Shown here one piece after another: positions 47,584-59,000 of a DNA stretch of 64,000 nt. The stretch covers positions 41,831,063 through 41,895,062 of the forward strand of contig OZ017795.1 of assembly GCA_963969395.1 (NCBI GenBank). The letters run 5' to 3'. The DNA is from Pseudoscleropodium purum (Eukaryota; Streptophyta; Bryopsida; Hypnales; Brachytheciaceae). The notes below the pieces were generated by a model. The model worked only from the letters and a program-made list of their open reading frames with translations. It searched no databases and had not been told where the DNA came from. The first letter of the stretch is position 1. Each line of letters begins with the position of its first letter. The position numbers and the translations under genes were made by a program.

Positions 47584-49302
47584 ATGAAGCCAATTCGGTG
47601 GTCGCTGCTCGGCTTCGTGTTGCTGTTTTCGCAAAGCTTGACGGGGGTACACTCGCTCCGCAGTTTCAAGTTTCAAGCGCCGGATCTTTTCCCGGAGAGT
47701 TTCGCTTGGGATCGCGTCCACAATCGGTTTTTGGTCGGATCTGTGTTTCACGGCACGATTTCGGAGCTTGCTTTCAATGGCTCGTTCACGGAGTTTGTAC
47801 GCGACGAGGAGTATGCTGGCAAGGCTGGCGTCTCGGGAGTGAAAGTGGATAGCCGGCGCAATCGAGTCATCGTCACGGTGACGGAGACTACATCTTGGAA
47901 TTATGGTGGCGTCGCGGCATATGATTTGGACACCAAGGAACGGGTGTACTTCACTCGCTTGGACGGCGTTGGCGTTGGCGAAGGTTCCAAGGCTTCCTCC
48001 ACTTTTCGATTGTTTTTCTTTTGCATAACTCTTCGAATTAGAGCTCTTTCTAAGTTTGTCTTGTTGTAAAATTGTTGCCCTGAACGAACGATCATCAAGG
48101 TGCACAGATTAAAACCTAAAGCAGTAAGGTAGAGGGTGCATTAACCGTCACTTTTAGCAAAAAGTACAATTAAGATTTCGGAGTGAATTTTCGTGCAACG
48201 ACAATTATGGAATTATCATGAAGAAAGAGTTTCGACTCATTTGTTTCCTACATTCTCTAGAAACCAAACCTCTCTGATATTTATGAATCAGTATTGGATT
48301 CCTTTTGCTTATCAACTTCGTATTCTCTCTGCCTGTTTTACAGGGCCATATTCATAAACTAATTCCCTGTATGCGCATGTTCTTATTTTGCACCATGTTT
48401 GAATGTTTCTCCTCATGATGACCGGACCGTTCATCTTATCATTTTGACCATTGTACTCCTTTTTATAGGGACTGTTATTTCTTAAGAGACCCTACCTTAA
48501 TCGATTTTCAGTGTTATTGATTATTGTCGATAATATCTGTCGGAATTTATACACGATCATTTCTCTTGTCATCTACTGTTGAAAATGAGGTCATATGTGC
48601 TGAATGGCGACGGACATTGCAGGAGAGAAGTTCTGTCCTAACGATGTAGCTGTGAATTTCAAGACGGGGGACATCTATGTGACGAATTCTTTGGGCAATT
48701 TTCTGTGGAAGGTGACAAAGGACGGGACACCGTCTGTGTTCGTAAAGAACGAGAACTTCACGCAACCAATAATTGTGGACAGTTTCCAGCACGTTGGTTT
48801 GAACGGCATTGTCTATGAACGAAGGAAATACCTCCTCGCCATCCAAACGAATTCAGGAGCATTGTTCCGAGTTGGCGTGGAGGATCGGAGTGTTCACAAG
48901 GTGATCATGAAGGAGAATCTTCCAATGGCGGATGGCATGGTCCTTCGTGAAGATGGCACTCTTGTGGTTGTCTCCGCTGCGCAAGTCTGGCTTGTGGAAA
49001 GTGCCAGCAGTTGGATTGCTGCCAATGTGGTTGACACTGTTCCTCTTAATTATTCGGATGCGACAACAGCAGCCACTACGAAGAAAGGCTCAACCTTCAT
49101 TATCCATTCCCATCTTCTTGACATGTTTGCACAACAGTCGAGGAAAGAATTTGAGATTCGGGAGATCGAGTTTCCAGCGGAGCTTGGTCAAGGCGATCCA
49201 GTGTGGCTGATCCTTCTCATTGTGGTGGTGGTGGCGGTGGTGTCTCTCTGGAGATACCAGATGGGTCACTTTTATGAGCAGTACCGTCGAAAGAGAGTTT
49301 GA
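47584..49302 (+). CDS. SMP-30/gluconolactonase-like beta-propeller, membrane anchored (2 exons)
   Basis: Exons 47584-47983 and 48623-49302 (GAAG|gttcca..gcag|GAGAG) join to 359 aa. Residues 1-24 form a signal peptide (MKPIRWSLLGFVLLFSQSLT, cleavage near VHS|L). The lumenal part has six-bladed propeller signatures of the SMP-30/LRE-like superfamily: PESFAWDRVHNRFLVGSVFH, CPNDVAVNFKTGDIYVTNS, GNFLWKV, GLNGIVY and ADGMVLREDGTLVVV. After a linker, residues about 322-345 (VWLILLIVVVVAVVSLW) form a transmembrane helix followed by a short basic tail, suggesting a type I membrane protein of the secretory pathway. Plant relatives are annotated calcium-dependent phosphotriesterase-like; the substrate is unknown. 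The start was chosen because the upstream in-frame codons lack ATG and this Met begins the signal peptide. Confidence 0.85.
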
Positions 49303-49319
49303 ACGATCGAAAAGGTGCG

Positions 49320-49830
49320 AATCTTCTCTGGCACGGTTATGTTGGAATGTTTATGTGCAAAGCACGAATATTTGGAAGTAGACAATGGTATTTTCCAATT
49401 AATGAATTCGTTCGTTCGTTCGTTCGTTCGTTCGTTCGTTTGTTTTTACTCGGTTCAATTGATGCGTGCAGAATTGTTTAGGGTTGTTCTAGTGCAACAC
49501 AGGGATGCTGTCAATACCGAATTTTGTTTTTTGAAACGTTTTTTTCGTATCATATAATCCATTCAAAGTTGCAAACGCAATCTATAACCTATAGTGACGG
49601 GCTTGGACACTTTTTGCACAGGTTCACTGTAAGCGAGAGCTTAATCGATCGACCAGTGCGATTTCTCGATCTCTGGCATCGTTATGTTGGGTGTCATGCA
49701 TGTACAGAGCAGGAATCTTTTTCTTGTGTTTCTGACAAGGTTCAATTTATGAGTGCAGGATTGTTGAGTTTAGGGTTGTGCTGCTGCAACGTAACGATGC
49801 TGTCAATGCGAAATTAGGTTTAGGAGGCGT
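49320..49830 (+). repeat. Diverged direct duplication of about 190 bp in the SMP-30-like 3' flank
   Basis: A segment at 49328-49525 (TGGCACGGTTATGTTGG, GGTTCAATTGATGCGTGCAG, GGGATGCTGTCAATACCGAA) is repeated at 49676-49817 (TGGCATCGTTATGTTGG, GGTTCAATTTATGAGTGCAG, CGATGCTGTCAATGCGAA). The first copy holds a TTCG microsatellite of about 8 units (49407-49440) that the second lacks. Confidence 0.65.
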
Positions 49831-49899
49831 TATCTTTGTATCATGTAATCTATTCAACATTGTAAATGTAAAATTCTCTGCAAAATTTAACTGATTATT

Positions 49900-50960
49900 T
49901 CCAAATTTGTCCCTCTGTGATACTGAGCTCAAAATCTCGTTTCCAAAATTCTTGCCTCTTCAACTTCAACTTAGAACTCTCGGGGTTCAAGTTTACCACC
50001 TCAATTCTTCAGAATGAAATCTCACATTCTGCCACCTCTCCCTCCTGCTTGCCCACCAAATGCCTCCCGTCTTCCACTTGCTCCAGGGGGCCATCAGAGC
50101 CTATGATTTCTCAGATGTCATTCTTTGTTCCACAATCTTGAGGACGTTATCAGACACAATTGCAATTGTGTGGGGAGTTAAGTACCCCTATGCATAGCAA
50201 ATGAGAAACTATATGTTTATGCTTTGATCATATACAATGTGTGTTTTCAAAAATGAGCTGACCAAATACATGTGAATTTCTCTGATTTGCTGTTCTAGTG
50301 CCAAAAAAGAATTGATAATCTGATTGCAACGACTAAAGGAACGACAATGCATGCAACACACTGTGACTGAATGTGGAAAATGATTCAAATCTGCCTCAGG
50401 CATACTGCTGTTGAAACAACCACAATTATTTACGTTAAGGAAGAAGCACGAATCAAAATTGCGTAAGAAATTCATACATAAAGTAGGAAAAAAAAATTGG
50501 TTACTGTACCGGCAAAGCATCTCTCCACAGCTCCACAGTAATCTCCACAACTCGAACTCCTACATGTGCTTAGAGAGAAGCAAACAGTACCCTCTGCTAT
50601 CTTATTTAATCATCAAAGCCTCTACCCAAGAGCTTGTCCATTTGATATTCAAACTATTTGCAAGTTTGAAAATCAAGCAATCAGATTCAGGAGGTCAATG
50701 AGCAAATTGAAATTGCATAAAAAATTCTTACATATTGAAAGGTGATTGATCCCCAGAGAGATCTCTAGTACCGGAGATGATTTCAGCACAGCTCTCCCCC
50801 AAATCTCCCCAGTCAGACTACTGAGGTGTATGTGAAATTTGGAATTGCATAAGAGATCCATGCGCAGTCTTTTCAGGCTGCTAAATGGGTTTCCATGGCC
50901 CTCCCGCACCTCCACGTCCACCTTCAAGCAGTTGGTAATCGTGGTTTCGATCCACATGGT
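49900..50960 (-). pseudogene. Unidentified decayed coding remnants
   Basis: On the minus strand, 50957-50676 is open for 94 codons with DVEVREGHGNPFSSLKRLRM, GEIWGRAVLKSSPVLEISLG. A second block (50560-50300) has VRVVEITVELWRDALPVQ and SMPEADLNHFPHSV. A third (50130-49910) reads GPLEQVEDGRHLVGKQEG, then EVAECEI and KLKLKRQEFWKRDFE, but with two in-frame stops. The first two have similar layout (SLKRL.. versus VRVVE..), hinting at repeated exons. A leucine-rich-repeat type origin is conceivable. I do not recognise the gene and joined exons are not convincing. Confidence 0.35.
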
Positions 50961-53900
50961 GAGGCGACCGCTTGTTTAGGCCTGCCGACCTGTTGCTCAG
51001 AACGCTGAGCGGTTGGGCATTTTACAAAAAGCCAGATAGCTAGATAGCCTGAGAGAGCTGGGAGGCTTAAGAAGGACATCTAACACAATGCTAAGTTGGA
51101 CTCTCGAATGAGGAAAATCCCGGAGTGCACTTTTTTCCCTGCTCTTAGAGGGTTCACATGCAACAAGTTAGATAGGGTACAACCCTCTCCCTCTAAACCA
51201 AAACACTTGACATAAGTATGTTCACTGGTCAACCCAGCATTATGTTATAAAATGGCCTTGCTGACCACAATTCAGCTGAAGTAAGTACAGAGAAAATTGC
51301 AACAGCGTGGAAGCTTTCTTTGAAATTACGAATACCGGCAGTGCGGCGTTATAACAACTTAGTCCCTTGCTAACTGAAAAACACAAGTACCAATATTGGC
51401 ACAAGCACACCGTGCTTCAAGATATTCGCATCTTTCAAATCCTTGTTGCGTATACATGAAAATTCTCCATTGCAACTATGAAGTTTTGCACACCGACCTT
51501 AAACTTTTGGACTGAAACACGTGAAAGAAACTAGTTAGCTCTTGGAGAGGTAGAGCATACATTAGTACATGGCATTTCATAACCGATTCGCCTCCAGGAT
51601 CAAATGAGCGTCATATAACGACCTCAACATTTCTTCAATTGTGGACCCTCTAAATGATCAAAAAAGTGAGATCTCAATGTTCGCAATTGCGTAATTGCCA
51701 ACCAGGCATGGCTGATAAGGATCCTGAGCCTCCCAACTAATGAAATATCAAACAATTAATCTAATCCAATCTAATCGAGATTTCAATAGTGAAGCCATTA
51801 AAGAACTGACCATCGAATCTCTTAAGACACGATCTTGCAAAGCTGAGTAACAATCTCATGGCGCTCCACCGAACTCATTTGACTAAGACTCCTACAGTAT
51901 GTCCTAATATTCAAAACGACCAACAATGACAAACAGGGTATCGCCTATCAAGTCCAGAAAGAATAACGTGGTACTAGAAATTTCATTACACTCAGCTTAA
52001 AGCTAGACTATGGGTTTGAACCAGCACCATATCAAACTTAAAAAAAAATTCCCACAACCAATTTTGAAAATGATTGAATATGATTTTTCTATTCAATCAA
52101 GGGTGTCCATTGCAATCTTGACTTTTTGTAGTGTTGAAAGCTCTAAGAAATGAGCCTTAAATACTCTAAATCTTGGAGGAAAATTCACATTAGAAATTCA
52201 TTTAAAAAAATTGTAGAAGAGATTTTGAGAAGCCATAAATTAATTGAAGTTATGCGTGTTATGTTCTTTAACCTCTTATTTTTTTTGGTGACCAATTTTT
52301 TAGATTTGACATGCAAAAAGAGGATTGAAAGACTTCAAACCCCTTTTGATCACAATTTTAACACCCTTATGATCAAACATTATAATCTTTCAATCCGTAA
52401 GTGATATTGTTGTGTTTTCCTTTTTTTATGTGATCCCCAATATCAATATCTAGTTTGAATTTTTATGGTTACAATTAAAAAAAAATTGATTCAACTTATC
52501 AAAATGTTGACTTTTGGTTTAATTTAGAGCAAATTCCTTGCGACTCAAAAAAGTCTTAGAACAAATTCCTTGCAACTCAAAAAAGCCTTCGATATATAGG
52601 GATTATTTTGAGCCAATTAATTCTTTGTTTTGATGTGGACACATGGTGATCTAGACTTGCCCTTGACAAGGCATCATCTTGGGTATTGTGAACACTATTG
52701 ATTATCAAGAAAAGACCGTCCCTTTCTGAAACTTTGAGGCTGTGCTAAAAACAATTAAGCCCTTAAAGGACAAACATGTGACTTTGGAAATTATCCCTTT
52801 ACATTACCATGTGAATTGCTACCATTAAAAATTGCAAAAATACTCATTGGAAGTCAAAGTATTATAGAAAACCTCCCCTTTTCACAACAAATTTCCAAAA
52901 GATGAATAATTAAACTTCTATCCAACTAGAAGAATTTCTTATCATCCATTAGATGCCAAATGTCTATGTTGACATTTAAGGATTAACTATTAAAGTTCCT
53001 AGACTATGTTTTTGCCAAAAATGCACCAAATCTGCCATTTCTCGTACAAATTTCAAATTTTAGAAAAAAAAACATTTTTGGACACATGTAACTATAGGAC
53101 CTTGTAGTAAATTAGTTTGAAAAGATGTAGAAAAAATTTCAGAAATTTCCACCATGTATATTGCAAGATATTAGCATTTGAAGTGACAAAAAGTCATTTT
53201 TTTGTCCTTGCAAAAAACTGGGCAGCTGTACTTCACAAAGTCATATTTGTATGAAAAAATGTTCAAAATGGTGATGCTTCTTTGGATTAATTTTTTAAGG
53301 CATGTTGGCTACATGCCTCAAAATTTTGAGATCATTTGAAATTGTACAATATATAGGAAAAAAATGATAAGTAGAAAGATGTAGAGAATGATTCAAAATA
53401 CTAAATTGTTAACAATTTATTTATGGAATTGAAAAATGACAATTCTAGTAGTAGTAATGTTGTAATAAATAATTTTCAACTAATTTTTTTATATTTTTTT
53501 CCTAAAATATTGAAAATTGAGTTTATCTTAGAGTAGAGAATCCATAACTGCCCACAAACTAAAACACCTCATAACTTCGACTCATTGATTCAAAGCATTT
53601 TGTAGAAATAGAAATCTATAAAACCAATTTCAAATTTGGGTTTTTGAAAAAAATGATTTTTTCAGATTTGCCCAAACAACCCGAGTTGAGAAACAAAGTG
53701 CATATTAGGGCATAACTTTTGATTCATATTTCCAAATGTCCTTAAATATAGTGCTTATGAATGATATTCTAGAAATGTCTACACCTTCCATTAAAATTTG
53801 GGCCAAGAACATGGAAATTTCTAGTCACAGACCCCTATCCAAATTTTTTATATTGCCAAAAAACACAGCTTGGTCCTTTAGGGATTAAATAGTCATGACA

Positions 53901-55894
53901 TTTAATTTGACTATGTACTGTACAAATAAATATTTAGATGATATAGAATAAATTTTGATCTATGGTCATATCCATGCTTTAGAGTGCCAAAGTTGTCACA
54001 TTCAAGTGCCTAAAGCTCTAAAATTAAGACTAGTATAAATCTAAGGCTCTAGTCATTATAAACAGGGCAATCCTTGTAGTACCAAATTACAAACTTGCAA
54101 GTTTTCTCACCTAATTAAAGGATGCCAAACAATTCCGGCTCAATACTTAGGCTCAAAGTGATTTTTCCATGGCCAAAGTCTTAAGAGCATCTTCAATACA
54201 TTCTTTTATAAATTACTAGAAGCATAACCACCAGTTGTATTCCTTTTGACCATAGCATCAAGAAGTGGTGAGGCATTTACTACCTTGTGAAAAATGTGGG
54301 TAAACTAAAAACTTGATGCTTCGCACCAACTAACTCACTAATGTTCAAACTCTACTAAAGTTCTTCCCTTCCTCATACTTCACTAACCTCTACTTCTTCT
54401 ATTGAGGCTATAGTCAAAGTTAACTGAGTTAAAGTAAATGCAAAACTATCTGCTACAAAGGCCCTTTGTTGTTGAGAAAATGTAGGAGGAATGAGAAGAA
54501 TAACACAAGTTGTAGTGTGAAGGGATGTTAGTGTGGAGTTGATAGGGATTTTTGGACAAGCATGGAGTAACGTTGCTAAGATTGTTGGCAAGGCTTGGGT
54601 AGCAATGTTCTAACATTTTTAGTTTTCATCAATTTATAATTAGCACTTGCAATTTGTATCATTGAAGATGCATCCAAAAGGACATTGAAGAGATACCAAA
54701 AAATTCAAATTTAGATATTAGACAATGAGAAATAAATTGCTTCAAAAGAAAAAATTATAATATAGGCAATTACATCTATGAAGTTTATTTTTTATTTACA
54801 TATGTGAATTTTTACTTTAATTTCATGTATGAAATTTTCCTTCACTTTCATTTCTAAAAACAAATGAAAATTCAAGAATACAACAAAAAAGTGGAAAAAT
54901 TTTAACCCCTAAAGGACCATTGTCCCTTTGGAGGACAAATGAAATTTTGAGCACCTACCTATGGGCTGAAATTTTATTTTTATTTTTTGAAACTTTTTTT
55001 GAAGATAGAAAAATTGATTAGCTTTGTGGAAACATAATTTTTTTTCAATCAATGTGCACGAACAAAAATTATGCCCAAATAAGCTCAAAACAAGGGATGG
55101 AGGCAACAAAAAGTGCAACCTAAACCATAAAACAAAACAAAAAGTGCATCCAAAATGAACCACTTGTAAAGTTGCCACCTTCACAGTTCACCTAATATCT
55201 ATCCTTGTCATGTGCACTATTTTTGGTATCATCTTTATTTAGCCAAAGCACAATCATTTGGTTTGATGGGGAAACAACCATAGGTAGGTGTCAGGGCTTG
55301 GTCGATCTATTACTTCACACTACAGCCAAATGCCGTATGTGAAAAAGAAAAAAAAAGAAAAAGAAAAAATTACTAAGAAGCAATAAACATCCTACAGGAA
55401 TGCAAAATGAAATATCACAAAAAAAAATATAAATGAAATGAGCTCTTATATGAAATTTCACAAATCAAAACTCATCAATGGGGTTTTAGAAATGCAGTAA
55501 AAATTCATAAATGAATAATAAAACGAAATGAAAATGAGAAGAAATTGAAAACAACATCATTTGAGCCAAAGTTTATCAAGGGGACAGTGCCCAATAACTA
55601 ACTCGATCATATTCCCTTCATGCGTAAAAACGCCACGCTACTCCTGTAAAGGCTGCAAATTGTAGCACATTGCCACAAACTGTAGCATTGGCCCCCTTTC
55701 CGAAGCACTGTACTCGAACTACCTTACATTCATTGTTGTTTGTCCACGCAAATCCTCCTCTCCTGTCCACAGTCAATAAAATGGGGAGCTCTGACGCTAC
55801 AATGGATTGGAATTGCGCGCTGTTGCTCAGCTCTGGGTACTCGCCAAATGAATGATCCTCGGACTAATGAAAAAAAATCGAATTAAATCATAAC
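50961..55894. other. Intergenic DNA, AT-rich from 52 kb
   Basis: The part from 50961 to 52000 has mixed composition without a gene. From 52 to 55.6 kb it is AT-rich; frames such as 52150-52404 (+) and 55184-54909 (-) are low-complexity. One copy of the dispersed 75-80 bp unit lies at 53982-54055. Confidence 0.5.
53982..54055 (-). repeat. Inverted copy of the 75-80 bp dispersed unit
   Basis: On the minus strand it reads TTTTAGAGCTTTAGGCACTT, then GAATGTGACAACTTTGGCAC and TCT, closely matching the units at 8583-8752 (TTTTAGAGCTCTGAGCATTT, GAATGTCACAACTTTGGCAC). Confidence 0.65.
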
Positions 55895-56006
55895 TTATGA
55901 TTGTAAACGCATAGAAAACCGGCTACTCATACAAGGGCCTCCTCGGTGCCATAATTGATGACTGCCGTCCCATTGAAGAGACACGGAACGTAAGTACCTA
56001 ACCATG

Positions 56007-59000
56007 TTACGCAATCGGTGAACGAGCGGTATCTGATGTACCTTTCCGCTTGTATGATGGTGTTTCCAGCAACTCTTCAGGAATACTGTTCTGTAATTCA
56101 CCAGTCCGATGCTTCAAAGATTGGCCAAGCCCACGTCTCGATCGGAAGGACTTGCTAGACAGCGCCCCGCTAAGATTCCGAGAGCTCTGCGTTTCTTCCA
56201 GAGGCTGAATGATTTTTCTCGCACTACTCGGTGCCACGAGGGACAGTCGAGACGCCACGTAGGCCATGAGCTCCTCCCGGTTGGCGAAAGTAAAGTCCAG
56301 GTGAGCGAACTCGAACTCCGAATAGGACGCTTGGCAGCCCGCAGATTTCAAAGTATCGAAATGTTTCCGGACCATGCTCGGGGGAATGAGCTTGTCCCTG
56401 CGCCCACCCACCACATCCACAGGAATATCGATCACGCCATAATTTGCCCCTATGTCCAGCGGAGAGGGAGTGCCATAAGCCCGGAGGTTCAACTCCTCGC
56501 TCCCAAAATCGTACATAATGAAGCGCTTGGCTCGCGCCATCTGGGCCAGATGGACAGCCACACGCACCGCCACCCCTGGCATGTTGTTCATGTTGTAGTG
56601 TGATACCCCGATAGCTCCCACCCAATTGGAGCTGTCTCCACCTATAAGATAGCTCAAGAGCGCTTGCACTAGGCCTCCCAACGCCGGATAATTTTGAAAG
56701 TCTCGAGATAACTTGTTGAATAGAGCCCGGAAAAACCTCGTGGGTATGTAAATACCAGGCATGAAAATACTGAGAAAGGAAGCTGAAAACGGGACCACAT
56801 ACTTGCACACTTGGACCGAGAAAGGAGCATCTTCGTGAAATCCAGCAGGAGAAAGTAGTATCACCCTCGAAAGGAAGTGAGGCTTTTTTGCCAGGCACTG
56901 TGTCACCACGTATATCAGAATCGCAGCACCCCCCAAGCTATGTGCTACCCCGCAAAGTGTGTAAGGAAGACTTTCAGAGGGGTTATATTCCACCATCGGC
57001 TTAGAATTCTCACCACGATCCTCCAACTCTGAATGTGATGGACCTGGTAACTCCACCATTTTGAGTTCATGTATCTTCGTCATCATAGCCGGAATGTCTT
57101 GTGTGCCATGCTCGTTTACTGAGAAATTCCAGTACCTGCGCAATTCTATCACAACGCTTAGAATCAACACACTACAAACACAAGGGAAATTATTTTACTC
57201 GAGCGTCCCCATACACTCAAAACTGAGAGAATGTCCAGACTCATAGCCATCGATAACCTAGCACAAACCTCTTCTCCAATGCAATGAGTAAACATATAAG
57301 ATCCAGCAGGGTGGACAAAACCTTACCTTTGAGATGAGATATGCTTGTCCACATGTTCTCTTGATGCCAAGCCCCTTAGATTTCCCAGGAATACATCATA
57401 ACCTACAAATAGATGACAGATCAGCTTGACAATGTCAGATTTAAGAATACTAGCACGGAATGGAAAGAACGCAAAGTTGACCAGCACAGATACTCTTACA
57501 TAGTATCCTCCCTCCAGCAAACAACTGCAATAGCAACCTTTACCACAATGGCTATTCGAATTCTAAAGCAAGTTAGCGTTCCAAATAATTTTGTATTAGG
57601 GTTATCAATAACCAGAGACCTGAAGGTAATCTAAGACAGATCTCCAGCAAATGTCCCACAAAAATTAATAACTGGAACTATTACCTTGATCGAAAGCAGC
57701 GAAGGCTTGAGACCCAACGACTCCGTTAGAGACCCAGCTGTTTCACGACAGGATATGGTGAGCAACACGAGGACAATATTTCAGATTCTCATCAGTCATT
57801 CGTAGAAAATCTTCGAAGGTCAAATAAATAGAAGTTCTCAACAGATTTTTATGACATCCGATCAGAAACAGATCATCGATCCTATCTGATATGAACACAG
57901 TATAATATTCCAAAATAATCACGTCAAGAGAGGACATTTATCAGTAGAAAACAATGTCAAATGACGATAGTAAGAGGATGCAGCACCTAATTGAAGAATC
58001 GAGAACTCCGTGCTGTAAAAAGACGACCTTGCGTGATTCCCGCCTACACGAAACAAAAACATATTATGAGAGATCTATCGTAGCACGTTCATCGTTTCTC
58101 TAAAGAACGCATGATACAAGTCAGATACTGTGTTGCAAGTCGGTACAAGACTAGATTTGGACCGAGGTGCAAAATTTATTATGTATTGATTACATATGCT
58201 GAAACCAAAATTAAAATCAGTCTAATGTGAGTGATACAGTTGATGAAAGCGACTTTCCAAGATAGATAGATAACACCAAGATACTCCAGATAAAACCAAA
58301 CACCTAACCCAATCTATCTTCGAAAAAATGGATCTACCTCGGTATCCTTTCAAGCAGGAGGACATGCCCGTCTGTTGTTGTTACACGATACGCTTCATAA
58401 GGATATCTGCAAAGATGCCAGACAAAAGTCCATTATATTATAACAAAGGAAAGTAACATACCTCCAACGATAAGTACTGATAAACGTATTGTGAAGAAAA
58501 GAATAATGTCCTAATAATAGAGATAAGCTGCACCAAAACTAAAAATAATAATCAGGAAGTAGGAACGAACCCCAAACTTGTGATGATATCCTGACATGTG
58601 CGATTATCTGTATTCAGAGGTTGCTGAGGAACCTGCTTCTGCTTTTGAGGAACAGGATCTGAGTCACCTAGAGTGGCCATGCCTGCCATGTCTGTGTCAT
58701 CATTGTAACTTGTATCACGAAAAAACGCCCAGTGGATAAATTCTCTAAGTGTTTTGAATGGTGACAGAATATGATGTACTATATAACGCACTACCTCAAA
58801 CACCCGCTCTATCATAAGCTCCATCACAAGTTGCAAGTCCTGCGACAAGATAATGTATGCAAAATGAGTGAGAAAAATACTAAAAATCAAAAACAAAAAC
58901 AATATGGGCTCTCAAAGCTCAAAGAAAGCCCAACATCAATACAGCACTTAAAACGCAATGACTAACGTGGATTCGATAGTGACTTCGAGACCGTACCTCT

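Noticed and set aside
56224..56898. 224-codon minus-strand frame within the lipase exon
   Set aside because: It is an alternative frame of exon 10; the other frame carries the AHSLGG, GRRDKL and FAHLDF motifs.
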